A stretch of DNA of 64,000 bases from positions 124,001-188,000 of the forward strand of contig NZ_FXTO01000004.1 of NCBI RefSeq assembly GCF_900182725.1, given 5' to 3'. The stretch comes from Thalassovita litoralis (GTDB taxonomy: Bacteria > Pseudomonadota > Alphaproteobacteria > Rhodobacterales > Rhodobacteraceae). Shown in pieces: positions 1 through 8,865 of the stretch. Positions within the stretch are counted from its first letter, which is position 1. Every line of letters begins with the position of its first letter. The notes beneath the pieces were generated by a model. It was not told where the DNA came from and did no database searches. It saw only the letters and a program-made list of their open reading frames with translations. Both the position numbers and the translations under genes were made by a program.

Positions 1-1
1 G

Positions 2-409
2 GTTGCGATTGCTGCTGTGGCTTTGGTGCTGGCAACCGGATTGATTGGATACGGGTTGCGCGACGGGATCAATTTCTTTCGCTCGCCCAGTCAGGTGATG
101 GCGGAACCGCCGTCCGCTTCGGAAACCTTTCGGATTGGCGGGCTGGTCGAGGAAGGCAGCCTGCTGCGCGATCAGGGCGAGGTGATCCGGTTCAACGTCA
201 CCGATGGCGGGGCGACGGTGCCTGTGGTGTTCAAGGGCATTCTGCCGGATTTGTTCGCTGAAAATCAGGGGATGATCGGCACCGGAAAATATATCAACGG
301 CGTATTCGAAGCCTCTGAAATCCTTGCCAAACACGACGAGGATTACATGCCCAAGGAAGTGGTGGATGCGCTGAAAGAACAGGGCGTTTATCAAGATCCC
401 AAAAGCTGA
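2..409 (+). CDS. ccmE: Cytochrome c maturation haem chaperone CcmE (5' end outside window)
   Basis: CcmE is the periplasmic haem chaperone that takes haem from CcmC and passes it to the CcmF/CcmH ligase. The reading frame is open to the first bases of the window, so the true start lies upstream and the N-terminal anchor is only partly present (VALVLATGLIGYGL). The body is an OB-fold beta-barrel with typical CcmE segments such as RIGGLVEEGS, VVFKGILPDLF and EGQG-like ENQGMIGTG. The haem-binding histidine is in LAKHDEDYMP (codon 332-334). CcmE is normally about 150 residues and about 135 are visible. The gene ends in a strong terminator (439-466), so it is probably not co-transcribed with ccmF, which follows 1.3 kb later. 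The family call is secure. Confidence 0.95.
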   Translation, partial: VAIAAVALVLATGLIGYGLRDGINFFRSPSQVMAEPPSASETFRIGGLVEEGSLLRDQGEVIRFNVTDGGATVPVVFKGILPDLFAENQGMIGTGKYINGVFEASEILAKHDEDYMPKEVVDALKEQGVYQDPKS

Positions 410-438
410 CCTGATCGAAGAACGCAGTTCATGGATAG

Positions 439-466
439 CCCCCGGTTTCACGACCGGGGGTTTTTC
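439..466 (+). terminator. Rho-independent terminator after ccmE
   Basis: An 8-bp perfect stem, CCCCCGGT (439-446) and ACCGGGGG (453-460), with a 6-nt loop, is followed by TTTTTC. It separates ccmE from the lysis genes downstream. Confidence 0.85.
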
Positions 467-550
467 GTTGGGCTTAGGGCGCGCTGGTGTGAGGGGAGGT
501 TAACCTTTGACGGGCAGGGTGATCGCATCGGGCATTACCGGGGTGATACC

Positions 551-1162
551 ATGCAGACAGTCAGGCAATTGGCAGAAGAGACTATCGGGCGCGAAGGGGG
601 CTATGTGAACGACCCGGACGATCCGGGCGGGGCCACGAATTTCGGGGTGACGGTGGGCACGATGCGACGGTTGGGGCTGGACCTGACCGGCGACGGGCTG
701 GTGGATGCAGAGGATGTGAAAATCCTGTCGCGGGACCAAGCGGTGCAGATTTTCCTGCGCGACTATTACGAAAAGCCCCGGATCGCTAGCCTGCCCGAAG
801 TGCTGCGGGCGTCGGTTTTTGATATGTATGTCAATGCGGGATCGAATGCAGTGAAAATCCTGCAACGGCTGTTGCGCCAGATGGGAGAAGCGGTGGCTGA
901 GGATGGGGTGATCGGGCCGTTGACGGCTGCGGCGGCCTATCGCGCGGCGCAGGTGGCCCCGGCTTATCTGGCGGATGCGTATGGAATTGCACGGCGGAAT
1001 TACTATTTCGCGCTGGCGGATGCGCGACCTGCATCCCGGAAATACGCGGTCAGCCGGGCCGGGGGCAAAGGCGGCTGGATCAGGCGGGCCGAAGACTTTA
1101 TTTCGCCGCGCTATCATCTGAGCGAGGCGGCATTTCGGCAAAGGATTTCGGCATGGGGATGA
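551..1162 (+). CDS. GTA-type endolysin, glycoside hydrolase family 108 muramidase
   Basis: A 203-residue GH108 (ZliS-type) lysozyme that would cut peptidoglycan glycan strands. The N-terminus carries the family signature EGGYVNDPDDPGGATNFGVT, whose first Glu (residue 15) is the expected catalytic acid. The C-terminal part is the putative peptidoglycan-binding region with AVFD/YVNAG-like helices (ASVFDMYVNAG). There is no signal peptide, so export should depend on a holin, and the next gene is one (10-nt overlap). The pair matches the Rhodobacter capsulatus GTA lysis genes rcc00555/rcc00556, which also lie away from the GTA structural cluster. The start at 551 is chosen because the GH108 domain begins there; an upstream extension would run back through the ccmE terminator. 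Residues 44-55 resemble a calcium-binding loop. A CtrA half-site (TTAACC) lies at 500-505. Confidence 0.85.
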   Translation: MQTVRQLAEETIGREGGYVNDPDDPGGATNFGVTVGTMRRLGLDLTGDGLVDAEDVKILSRDQAVQIFLRDYYEKPRIASLPEVLRASVFDMYVNAGSNAVKILQRLLRQMGEAVAEDGVIGPLTAAAAYRAAQVAPAYLADAYGIARRNYYFALADARPASRKYAVSRAGGKGGWIRRAEDFISPRYHLSEAAFRQRISAWG

Positions 1163-1650
1163 TGATGCGGGCAATGGAGATGCTGTTTGGCGACGGGCGC
1201 AATCTGATACAGAACACCGCCGAGGTGTTTCGGGTGAATGCCGAAGATGAAGCGGCGCGGCGCGTGGTCTTGCAGCAGGCGGCGCTGGAGCAGTTCGGGG
1301 CGGAATTCGCCCAGCCGCGCAAGGGGGTATTTGATCGGATGGTGGACGGGCTGAACAGGTTGCCGCGCCCCGGTCTGGCGCTGGGAACGCTGGCACTGTT
1401 CATTGGCGCGATGGTGGACCCTGCGTGGTTTGCTGCCCGAATGGAAGGCATCGCCTTGGTGCCGGAACCGCTGTGGTGGTTGCTGGGGGTGATCGTGTCT
1501 TTTTATTTCGGCGCACGTCACCAAGCCAAGGGGCAGGAGTTTCAGACCCGCGTGCTGCGCGACCTGTCCATGCGGTCCGGCGCAGTCCCACCCGAGGAGA
1601 ACGCGGCGCTAAGCGATTGGCAGGCGCAGGGGGCGCTGGCAGGCCGGTAA
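1153..1650 (+). CDS. GTA-type holin (GTA_holin_3TM family)
   Basis: A 165-residue protein of the holin family first linked to gene-transfer-agent release. Its expected role is to open the inner membrane so the neighbouring endolysin reaches the wall. An amphipathic, charged N-terminal half is followed by clear membrane segments at about residues 73-94 (LALGTLALFIGAMVDPAWF) and 104-120 (PLWWLLGVIVSFYFGA), then a polar tail. I see two strong segments, not three. It overlaps the endolysin by 10 nt, so the two are translationally coupled. Several ATG codons cluster at the start (1153, 1159, 1162), so the exact start is uncertain by a few residues. The pair looks like a two-gene lysis cassette without other phage genes. 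Confidence 0.8.
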   Translation: MGMMMRAMEMLFGDGRNLIQNTAEVFRVNAEDEAARRVVLQQAALEQFGAEFAQPRKGVFDRMVDGLNRLPRPGLALGTLALFIGAMVDPAWFAARMEGIALVPEPLWWLLGVIVSFYFGARHQAKGQEFQTRVLRDLSMRSGAVPPEENAALSDWQAQGALAGR

Positions 1651-1731
1651 AGATGCAGGGCGCGACAATGTGATCAGGGTTAGTGTCCGAATCCGATTGG
1701 ACGGATATGCGCAAAGCACTATAACCACCGC

Positions 1732-3699
1732 ATGATTACAGAGCTTGGCCACTTCGCCCTTATCCTTGCCTTTCTGGTCGCCTGTGTACAGGCGGTCGTT
1801 CCTTTGATTGGCGCCCAGAAACGCTGGCCCGGCTGGATGGCCGTCGCCGAACCTGCTGCAAATTTGCAGTTCTTGCTGACGGCATTTTCCTTTGCCGCGC
1901 TGACTTATGCCTTTGTCACCTCGGACTTTTCGCTGCGTCTGGTGGTGCTGAATTCCCATTCGCTGAAACCGATGCTGTACAAGGTGTCGGGCGTGTGGGG
2001 GAATCACGAAGGGTCCATGCTGCTTTGGGTGCTAATCCTAAGCTTGTTTGGCGCGATGGCCGCATGGTTCGGCGGGAACCTGCCCCCCACCTTGAAGGCG
2101 CGGGTTCTGGCGGTTCAATCTGCGATTTCCGTGGCATTTTTCGGGTTTATCCTGTTCACCTCGAATCCATTCCTGCGGCTGGCTGTGCCACCGTTTGACG
2201 GGCAGGATCTGAACCCGCTGCTGCAAGATCCCGGTTTGGCCTTTCACCCGCCGTTCCTGTATCTGGGTTATGTGGGGCTAAGCATGGCGTTTTCCTTTGC
2301 TGTTGCCGCACTGATCGAAGGGCGCGTGGATGCGGCATGGGGGCGCTGGGTACGCCCGTGGACGCTGGCCGCATGGGTGTTTTTGACCATCGGGATCGGT
2401 CTGGGATCGTGGTGGGCCTATTACGAATTGGGCTGGGGCGGGTTCTGGTTCTGGGACCCGGTGGAAAATGCCAGCTTCATGCCGTGGTTGCTGGCGGCTG
2501 CACTGCTGCATTCCGCGATTGTGGTGGAAAAACGGGAAAGCCTGAAAAGCTGGACGATCCTGTTGGCGATCATGGCCTTTGGGTTCAGCCTGATCGGCAC
2601 GTTTATCGTGCGCTCGGGCGTGATTACCAGCGTTCATGCCTTTGCTAATGATCCTGAACGCGGGGTGTTTATCCTAGCGATTCTGGCGGTGTTCATGGGC
2701 GGTGCGCTGACGTTGTATGCTGCGCGTGCCGGTATCATGGAAGCCAAGGGCATTTTCGGTCTGGTCAGCCGCGAAAGCGGTCTGGTCGTGAATAACATCC
2801 TGTTGGCGGTCAGCGCTTTTGTGGTGTTCATCGGCACGATCTGGCCTTTGATCGCGGAAATTGCGTTCGAGCGGAAACTGTCGGTTGGTGCGCCGTTTTT
2901 TAACATGGCGTTTACGCCCTTTATGCTGGTGTTGGGTATCATCCTGCCAGTGGGGGCAATGCTGCCGTGGAAACGCGCATCCTTGCGGCGGACGATCAAA
3001 CCGCTGATTCCGGTGCTGGTTCTGGCGCTGGCGCTTGGCGGGCTGGCTTGGGCTGTCCAAAGCGGGCGCAGCCTGCTGGGACCAGTGGGCGTATTCCTGG
3101 GGGCGTGGCTGGTGTTTGGCGCGGCTGTGGACCTGTGGGGCCGGACTGGGCGCAAGGATCGGCTGGCGCGCCTGATGCGCCTGCCGCGGGCCGATTGGGG
3201 CAAGGCGGTCGCCCACGCTGGTCTGGGGATCACCATGCTGGGAATTGCCGGGCTGATGGCATGGGAAGAAGAAGATATTCGTGTCGTGCAGCTTGGCGAA
3301 CCGTGGAACGTGGCCGGCTTTACGCTGGAACTGACCGAGGTGAACCGGGTGCAGGGGCCGAACTATTTCTCGACCATGGGAACGATGGAACTGTCGAAGG
3401 ATGGTCAACCGATTTCCACGCTGCATCCTGAAAAGCGGCAATATCCGGTGGCGCGTATGCCCACGACGGAAGCCGCGATTGATAACGGCTTCCTGCGCGA
3501 TGTGTATACGGTGATCGGTGATCCGCAGGATGGCGGCGGTTGGGCTGTGCGTGTCTACTACAAACCGCTGGCCAACTGGATTTGGGGCGGGTCGATCCTG
3601 ATGGCGATCGGCGGTGCGCTTAGCCTGTCGGACCGGCGCTATCGTGTGGCGGCGGGCGCGCGTCGGCGGCAAGCGATGCAAGGGGTGCCTGCGGAATGA
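1732..3699 (+). CDS. ccmF: Haem lyase subunit CcmF
   Basis: CcmF is the large integral membrane subunit of the System I cytochrome c haem lyase; it receives haem from CcmE and, with CcmH, attaches it to apocytochrome. The 655 residues match the family length. The WWD domain is present as WGGFWFWDPVENASFMPW (about residues 233-250), and conserved periplasmic histidines are visible, including HPPFLYLGY (about 172). Roughly 13-15 hydrophobic segments run along the protein, with a large periplasmic domain near the C-terminus (EEEDIRVVQLGEPW onward). It overlaps ccmH by ATGA (3696-3699), so the two are translationally coupled. It is separated from ccmE by the lysis pair, which is unusual because these genes are commonly contiguous. 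Confidence 0.97.
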   Translation: MITELGHFALILAFLVACVQAVVPLIGAQKRWPGWMAVAEPAANLQFLLTAFSFAALTYAFVTSDFSLRLVVLNSHSLKPMLYKVSGVWGNHEGSMLLWVLILSLFGAMAAWFGGNLPPTLKARVLAVQSAISVAFFGFILFTSNPFLRLAVPPFDGQDLNPLLQDPGLAFHPPFLYLGYVGLSMAFSFAVAALIEGRVDAAWGRWVRPWTLAAWVFLTIGIGLGSWWAYYELGWGGFWFWDPVENASFMPWLLAAALLHSAIVVEKRESLKSWTILLAIMAFGFSLIGTFIVRSGVITSVHAFANDPERGVFILAILAVFMGGALTLYAARAGIMEAKGIFGLVSRESGLVVNNILLAVSAFVVFIGTIWPLIAEIAFERKLSVGAPFFNMAFTPFMLVLGIILPVGAMLPWKRASLRRTIKPLIPVLVLALALGGLAWAVQSGRSLLGPVGVFLGAWLVFGAAVDLWGRTGRKDRLARLMRLPRADWGKAVAHAGLGITMLGIAGLMAWEEEDIRVVQLGEPWNVAGFTLELTEVNRVQGPNYFSTMGTMELSKDGQPISTLHPEKRQYPVARMPTTEAAIDNGFLRDVYTVIGDPQDGGGWAVRVYYKPLANWIWGGSILMAIGGALSLSDRRYRVAAGARRRQAMQGVPAE

Positions 3700-4151
3700 A
3701 ACGGTTGATCTTTATCCTTTCGCTGGTGCTGGCTGTTCCTGCCTATGCTGTGCAACCCGATGAAATGCTAAGTGACCCCGCGCTGGAAGCGCGGGCGCGT
3801 GAAGTCTCCAAGGATTTGCGCTGTCTGGTTTGCCGCAACGAAAGCATCGACGATTCCAATGCCGAATTGGCCCGTGATCTGCGTATTCTGGTGCGTGAAC
3901 GGATCACGGCGGGCGACAGCAATCCCGAGGTGAAGCAATACCTGGTGGATCGCTACGGCGAATATGTGCTGCTGAAACCGCTGACCGGCGGCGTGAACTG
4001 GCTGTTGTGGGGGGCAGGGCCGCTGATGTTGTTGATCGCGCTGGTGATCGGCATTGGCTATCTGCGCAAGCGGCAATCGGGCACGGAAACCCCGGTCGTT
4101 GCCTTGTCCGAGGAAGAGCAGACCCGCCTGAAGGAAATTATGGGCGAGTAA
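3696..4151 (+). CDS. ccmH: Cytochrome c maturation thioredoxin-like protein CcmH
   Basis: CcmH (CycL) is a membrane-anchored periplasmic thiol protein that reduces or presents the apocytochrome CXXCH motif to the haem lyase. The 151 residues start with a signal peptide (MKRLIFILSLVLAVPAYA). The active site LRCLVCRNESI holds the CXXC redox pair with the family-typical RNESIDDSNA follow-on, and a C-terminal transmembrane anchor lies at about residues 103-122 (LLWGAGPLMLLIALVIGIGY). This is the short N-terminal-domain form; no CcmI-like TPR region is fused. The ATGA overlap with ccmF supports joint expression. Confidence 0.95.
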   Translation: MKRLIFILSLVLAVPAYAVQPDEMLSDPALEARAREVSKDLRCLVCRNESIDDSNAELARDLRILVRERITAGDSNPEVKQYLVDRYGEYVLLKPLTGGVNWLLWGAGPLMLLIALVIGIGYLRKRQSGTETPVVALSEEEQTRLKEIMGE

Positions 4152-4220
4152 GGCGCTGTTTCCCTTTACCAGACCGTGCAGCCGGTTATGTTGCGCTGGA
4201 AACGGCACGGGAGGCCCTAA

Positions 4221-4997
4221 ATGGACTATCAGACCATAACGCTGAACACGACCGACTGTGTTGCGGTGTTGACGCTGAACCGCGCGGATAAGATGAACGC
4301 GCTGAATGCCCAGATGCGGGCAGAAATCGCCCATGCCGCACAAGAGGCCGGAAAAACGGCGCGTGTACTGGTGATTACGGGCGATGGCCGGGCGTTTTGT
4401 TCCGGTCAGGATCTGAGCGATCGGGCCACGGCTGCCAATCTGGATCTGGAACGCACGCTGCGCGACGAATATTACCCGATGCTGAAGGCGATATTTGATT
4501 GCCCAATCCCGACGATTTCGGCGGTGAATGGCCCGGCGGCGGGCGCGGGGGCCAATCTGGCATTGGCGGCGGATGTGGTGATTGCCACGGAAAGCGCCTA
4601 TTTTATGCAGGCCTTTACCCGGATCGGGCTGATCCCGGATGCGGGCGGCACCTATTGGATGACGCGCAATATGGGGTCGGCCAAGGCAATGGGCGCGGCC
4701 CTGTTCGCGGATAAGATCAGCGCCCGGCAGGCCGATGACTGGGGCCTGATCTGGGAAGCGGTGCCAGATGCGGAATTCGATGCAGTGTGGAAATCCCGTG
4801 CTGCTCATCTGGCGAAGGGGCCAACGCTGGCCTACGCCCATGTGAAACAGGCGATCCGCGGCAGTTGGGACAACACGCTGGAAGACCAGCTTGGCGTTGA
4901 AGGTCGATCTCAGGGCGTCTGCGGCCAAAGCCGGGATTTCAAGGAAGGCGTGCTGGCCTTTCTGGAAAAACGCGCCCCAAAATACGAAGGCCGCTAG
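4221..4997 (+). CDS. Crotonase-family enoyl-CoA hydratase/isomerase, PaaG-like
   Basis: A 258-residue crotonase-fold protein acting on an acyl-CoA. The oxyanion-hole region (SGQDLSDR; NGPAAGAGANLALAADV) is conserved. The two glutamates used by true hydratases are missing: GANLALA replaces the GCELA-type site and QAFTRIG the QPEILLG-type site. Instead it has GLIPDAGG with an Asp where PaaG-type isomerases and dehalogenases keep their catalytic Asp. The segment AMGAALFADKISARQADDWGLIW also reads like PaaG (ring-1,2-epoxyphenylacetyl-CoA isomerase). No paa genes are visible nearby, so the substrate is uncertain. It lies 69 nt after ccmH but is probably functionally unrelated. Start at ATG 4221 with a GGGAGG site just upstream. 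Confidence 0.85.
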   Translation: MDYQTITLNTTDCVAVLTLNRADKMNALNAQMRAEIAHAAQEAGKTARVLVITGDGRAFCSGQDLSDRATAANLDLERTLRDEYYPMLKAIFDCPIPTISAVNGPAAGAGANLALAADVVIATESAYFMQAFTRIGLIPDAGGTYWMTRNMGSAKAMGAALFADKISARQADDWGLIWEAVPDAEFDAVWKSRAAHLAKGPTLAYAHVKQAIRGSWDNTLEDQLGVEGRSQGVCGQSRDFKEGVLAFLEKRAPKYEGR

Positions 4998-5017
4998 GGG
5001 GAGCACCCCTCCGCGCC

Positions 5018-5040
5018 TTTCATCTTGCCCAAAATACTCA
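5018..5040 (-). repeat. Dispersed intergenic repeat, copy A
   Basis: On the minus strand this reads TGAGTATTTTGGGCAAGATGAAA (written as TGAGTATTTTGGG plus CAAGATGAAA). The same element recurs at 39695, 48948 and 51719. This copy lies between the convergent genes ending at 4997 and 5098. Confidence 0.7.
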
Positions 5041-5061
5041 CTGCACAGCATTTGACACAAA

Positions 5062-5092
5062 CGGGCCGCCTGTGATGTTCACCTGCGGCCCG
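5062..5092 (-). terminator. Hairpin, probable terminator of the minus-strand crotonase gene
   Basis: An outer 8-bp stem CGGGCCGC/GCGGCCCG (5062-5069, 5085-5092) encloses a second 4-bp stem GTGA/TCAC. On the minus strand it is followed by TTTGTGT, a weak U-tract. It lies 6 nt beyond the stop codon of the gene at 5098-5955. Confidence 0.5.
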
Positions 5093-5097
5093 TCATG

Positions 5098-5955
5098 TCA
5101 TTTGGGGGCGTTGATCGGGCGGTTTTGCGTCCAGTCATAGGTGCCTGTATCGCGTTCATGGACCGCCTGTTTCCAGCCCACATCCTCGGCCCGATTTTTG
5201 AAATTGATGCCTTCGGGGGAATGGCGGGTGATGCCGTCGAAAATCGTGGCCAGCCGCTGGGTGTTCATCAACCCGGTTTGTTCCACGGCCTGATTGATCA
5301 CCATCTTTTGCATCACCAGTTGGTTAATCGGAACCGAGGCCATGCGATCCGCCATTTCCTCGACCGCGTTATCCAGATCGGCGGCGGGGGTGGCTTTCAG
5401 GATCAGGCCCATGTCCTCGGCTTCGCGTCCGGTGATTTTATCGCCGGTGAACATCATACGCTTGGCCTTTTCCGGGCCAAGACGATAGACCCACATCGCG
5501 GTGGTGGGGCAACCCCAGACGCGGGCGGGCATATAGCCGATTTTTGCCGTGTCCTCCATGAACACCAGATCGGAACACAGCGCGATGTCCGATCCCCCCG
5601 CAACGGCAAAGCCGTGGACCTTGCAAATCACAGGCTTCAGCGCACGAAACAGCGACATAAAGGCCTGTGTGTTTTTCCACATAAAGGCATAGTCCTTGAT
5701 CGGATCCCACGGCATGTCCTGCGTGGCCTGACCGTTGCCGTTGCCTTCGGCGTAATAGGTCAGATCATAGCCTGCGCAAAACGCCGGGCCATTGCCTGAC
5801 AAAACCATCACATGCACACCGGGGTCGGCATCGGCTTGCGCCACTGCTGCGGCCAGTAGATGCGGTAATTCGTCGTCGATGGCGTTCATCACCTCGGGGC
5901 GGTTGAGGGTGATACGGGCGATCCGTCCGGTTTTCTCATACAGAACTTTTGTCAT
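5098..5955 (-). CDS. Crotonase-family enoyl-CoA hydratase/isomerase (atypical active site)
   Basis: A 285-residue crotonase-fold protein, starting MTKVLYEKTGRIARITLNRP. The start at 5955 is supported by a GGGAGGAG ribosome-binding site just upstream; the open frame extends far upstream but reads across the divergent guaB gene there. The CoA-binding and oxyanion regions are present (NGPAFCAGYDLTYY; HGFAVAGGSDIALCSDLVF). The usual hydratase glutamates are absent: GGSDIA has Asp in place of the first, and the region MPARVWGCPTTAM does not contain the second. The reaction therefore cannot be assigned from sequence. It is convergent with the PaaG-like gene and divergent from guaB. Two unrelated-looking crotonases side by side suggest roles in acyl-CoA or aromatic acid breakdown, but this is inference. 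Confidence 0.85.
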   Translation of the reverse strand: MTKVLYEKTGRIARITLNRPEVMNAIDDELPHLLAAAVAQADADPGVHVMVLSGNGPAFCAGYDLTYYAEGNGNGQATQDMPWDPIKDYAFMWKNTQAFMSLFRALKPVICKVHGFAVAGGSDIALCSDLVFMEDTAKIGYMPARVWGCPTTAMWVYRLGPEKAKRMMFTGDKITGREAEDMGLILKATPAADLDNAVEEMADRMASVPINQLVMQKMVINQAVEQTGLMNTQRLATIFDGITRHSPEGINFKNRAEDVGWKQAVHERDTGTYDWTQNRPINAPK

Positions 5956-6067
5956 GCGCTCCTCCCTTTGCGAAGACGGGAACAGGGTGGCGCGATGCAG
6001 GCAGGCTGCCAAGGGAAAACGGCAAAGGTGACGCATCGTCCCGTTTGGGGGTTTTCTTTCCGCCTGA

Positions 6068-7570
<1,503 letters not shown>

Positions 7571-7608
7571 TTTATCAATCTGTTGCGCATCAAAGCTAAG
7601 GTAACGCT

Positions 7609-8775
7609 ATGACCCCAGAGGCCCGGATCGGTGCAGCCGCCGAAGTGTTGGAACTGATCCTGGCCGGGGAGCCAGCGGAAAAGGCGCTGACCTCTTGGGG
7701 GCGGCGCTCGCGTTTTGCCGGGTCCAAGGATCGTGCGGCGGTACGCGATCACGTTTTCGATGCGTTGCGCTGCAAACGGTCCTTTGCCGTTCTGGGCGGG
7801 GGGCTGTCGGGGCGTGGTCTGATGATTGGCCTGCTGCGATCCGAAGGGCGCGACCCGGCGCAGGTCTTTACCGGACAGGGCCATGCGCCCGCGCCGTTGA
7901 CGGAACAGGAAGCCGCAGGCGGTTCTGTTCCCGAAGGTGCCGATGCGCTGGATTTGCCGGATTGGATCGTGCCGGAATTGCAGGCGTCGCTAGGCGATCC
8001 GGCCCCATTGGCACAGGTTTTGCGGTCCCGTGCGCCGGTGATGTTGCGGGTTAATCTGCGGAAATCCTCGGTTTCCAAGGCCGTCGCGCAGTTGGCCGCA
8101 GATGGGATTGTTGCGGCGCCGGTTTCGGTGTCGCCAACCGCGCTGCTGGTGTCCGAAGGCGCGCGCCGGGTGAATGGCTCTGCTGCCTATCTACAGGGTA
8201 TGATCGAATTGCAGGACGGCGCATCGCAGGCGGTGGTGGATCGTCTGCCGCTGCGTGATGGGATGCGTGTTCTGGATTATTGCGCTGGTGGCGGTGGTAA
8301 AACCCTGGCGATGGCAGGCCGGGCGCGGGCAGAGTTTTTTGCCCATGACGCCAATCCCCGGCGGCTGAAGGATCTGCCTGTACGGGCGGACCGGGCTGGT
8401 GTTTCTGTTAAGCTATTGGAAAATAGCGGGTTATCCGGGGCAGGTCCGTTCGATCTGGTTCTGTGCGATGCGCCCTGTTCCGGTAGCGGTGCATGGCGGC
8501 GCAGCCCCGAAGGCAAATGGGTGTTTGATGCGTCCGCCTTGGCTGAGTTAACGCAAATTCAGGATGAAATTCTGGATCAGGCCCAAGGGCTTGTGGCGCA
8601 AAATGGCGTCCTTGCCTATGCGACCTGCTCTGTTTTGCGGGCTGAAAACGATGCGCGGGTAGATGCGTTTCTGGCGCGGCATCCAGATTGGGATTTGCAG
8701 TGGTCCCAACAATGGTTTCCCGGTCCCGAAGGCGACGGGTTTTTCGCCTGCTGCTTGACCAAATCACCGAAGTGA
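7609..8775 (+). CDS. rsmB: 16S rRNA cytosine-C5 methyltransferase, RsmB-like
   Basis: A 388-residue SAM-dependent RNA m5C methyltransferase of the RsmB/RsmF (NOL1/NOP2/Sun) family. The C-terminal Rossmann domain holds the SAM-binding motif VLDYCAGGGGKTLAMAG (about residue 221) and the two family cysteines: Cys290 in DAPCSGSGAWRR and Cys340 in YATCSVLRAEND. One acts as nucleophile and the other in product release in this family. The N-terminal ~150 residues (AAEVLELILAGEPAEKALTSW) replace the longer NusB-like domain of E. coli RsmB, so the rRNA target is inferred. It is 38 nt after guaB and 90 nt before cckA. Confidence 0.85.
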   Translation: MTPEARIGAAAEVLELILAGEPAEKALTSWGRRSRFAGSKDRAAVRDHVFDALRCKRSFAVLGGGLSGRGLMIGLLRSEGRDPAQVFTGQGHAPAPLTEQEAAGGSVPEGADALDLPDWIVPELQASLGDPAPLAQVLRSRAPVMLRVNLRKSSVSKAVAQLAADGIVAAPVSVSPTALLVSEGARRVNGSAAYLQGMIELQDGASQAVVDRLPLRDGMRVLDYCAGGGGKTLAMAGRARAEFFAHDANPRRLKDLPVRADRAGVSVKLLENSGLSGAGPFDLVLCDAPCSGSGAWRRSPEGKWVFDASALAELTQIQDEILDQAQGLVAQNGVLAYATCSVLRAENDARVDAFLARHPDWDLQWSQQWFPGPEGDGFFACCLTKSPK

Positions 8776-8802
8776 CGCAACCATAAGCTGAAATGGCGCA
8801 AA

Positions 8803-8818
8803 TTAAGCGCCGATTAAC
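8803..8818 (+). promoter_or_regulatory. CtrA box upstream of cckA
   Basis: TTAA (8803-8806), 7 nt, then TTAAC (8814-8818) is an exact match to the alphaproteobacterial CtrA consensus TTAA-N7-TTAAC. It ends 47 nt before the cckA start codon, a normal place for promoter control. Confidence 0.7.
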
Positions 8819-8865
8819 TGTTTCCGGGGCAGTCTGGGGCAGAATCAACAGCTGGATGGTGGGAC

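Noticed and set aside
500-1396. A 298-codon minus-strand open frame over the endolysin and holin
   Set aside because: Opposite strand to two well-supported genes; Arg/Pro-rich and without family features.
551-1650. A prophage remnant
   Set aside because: Only two lysis genes are present, with no integrase, capsid, tail or attachment-site repeats within view, and both proteins fit the GTA lysis type better.
7571-7608. Possible regulatory hairpin between guaB and rsmB
   Set aside because: The 38-nt gap has no convincing stem and only a weak ribosome-binding site.
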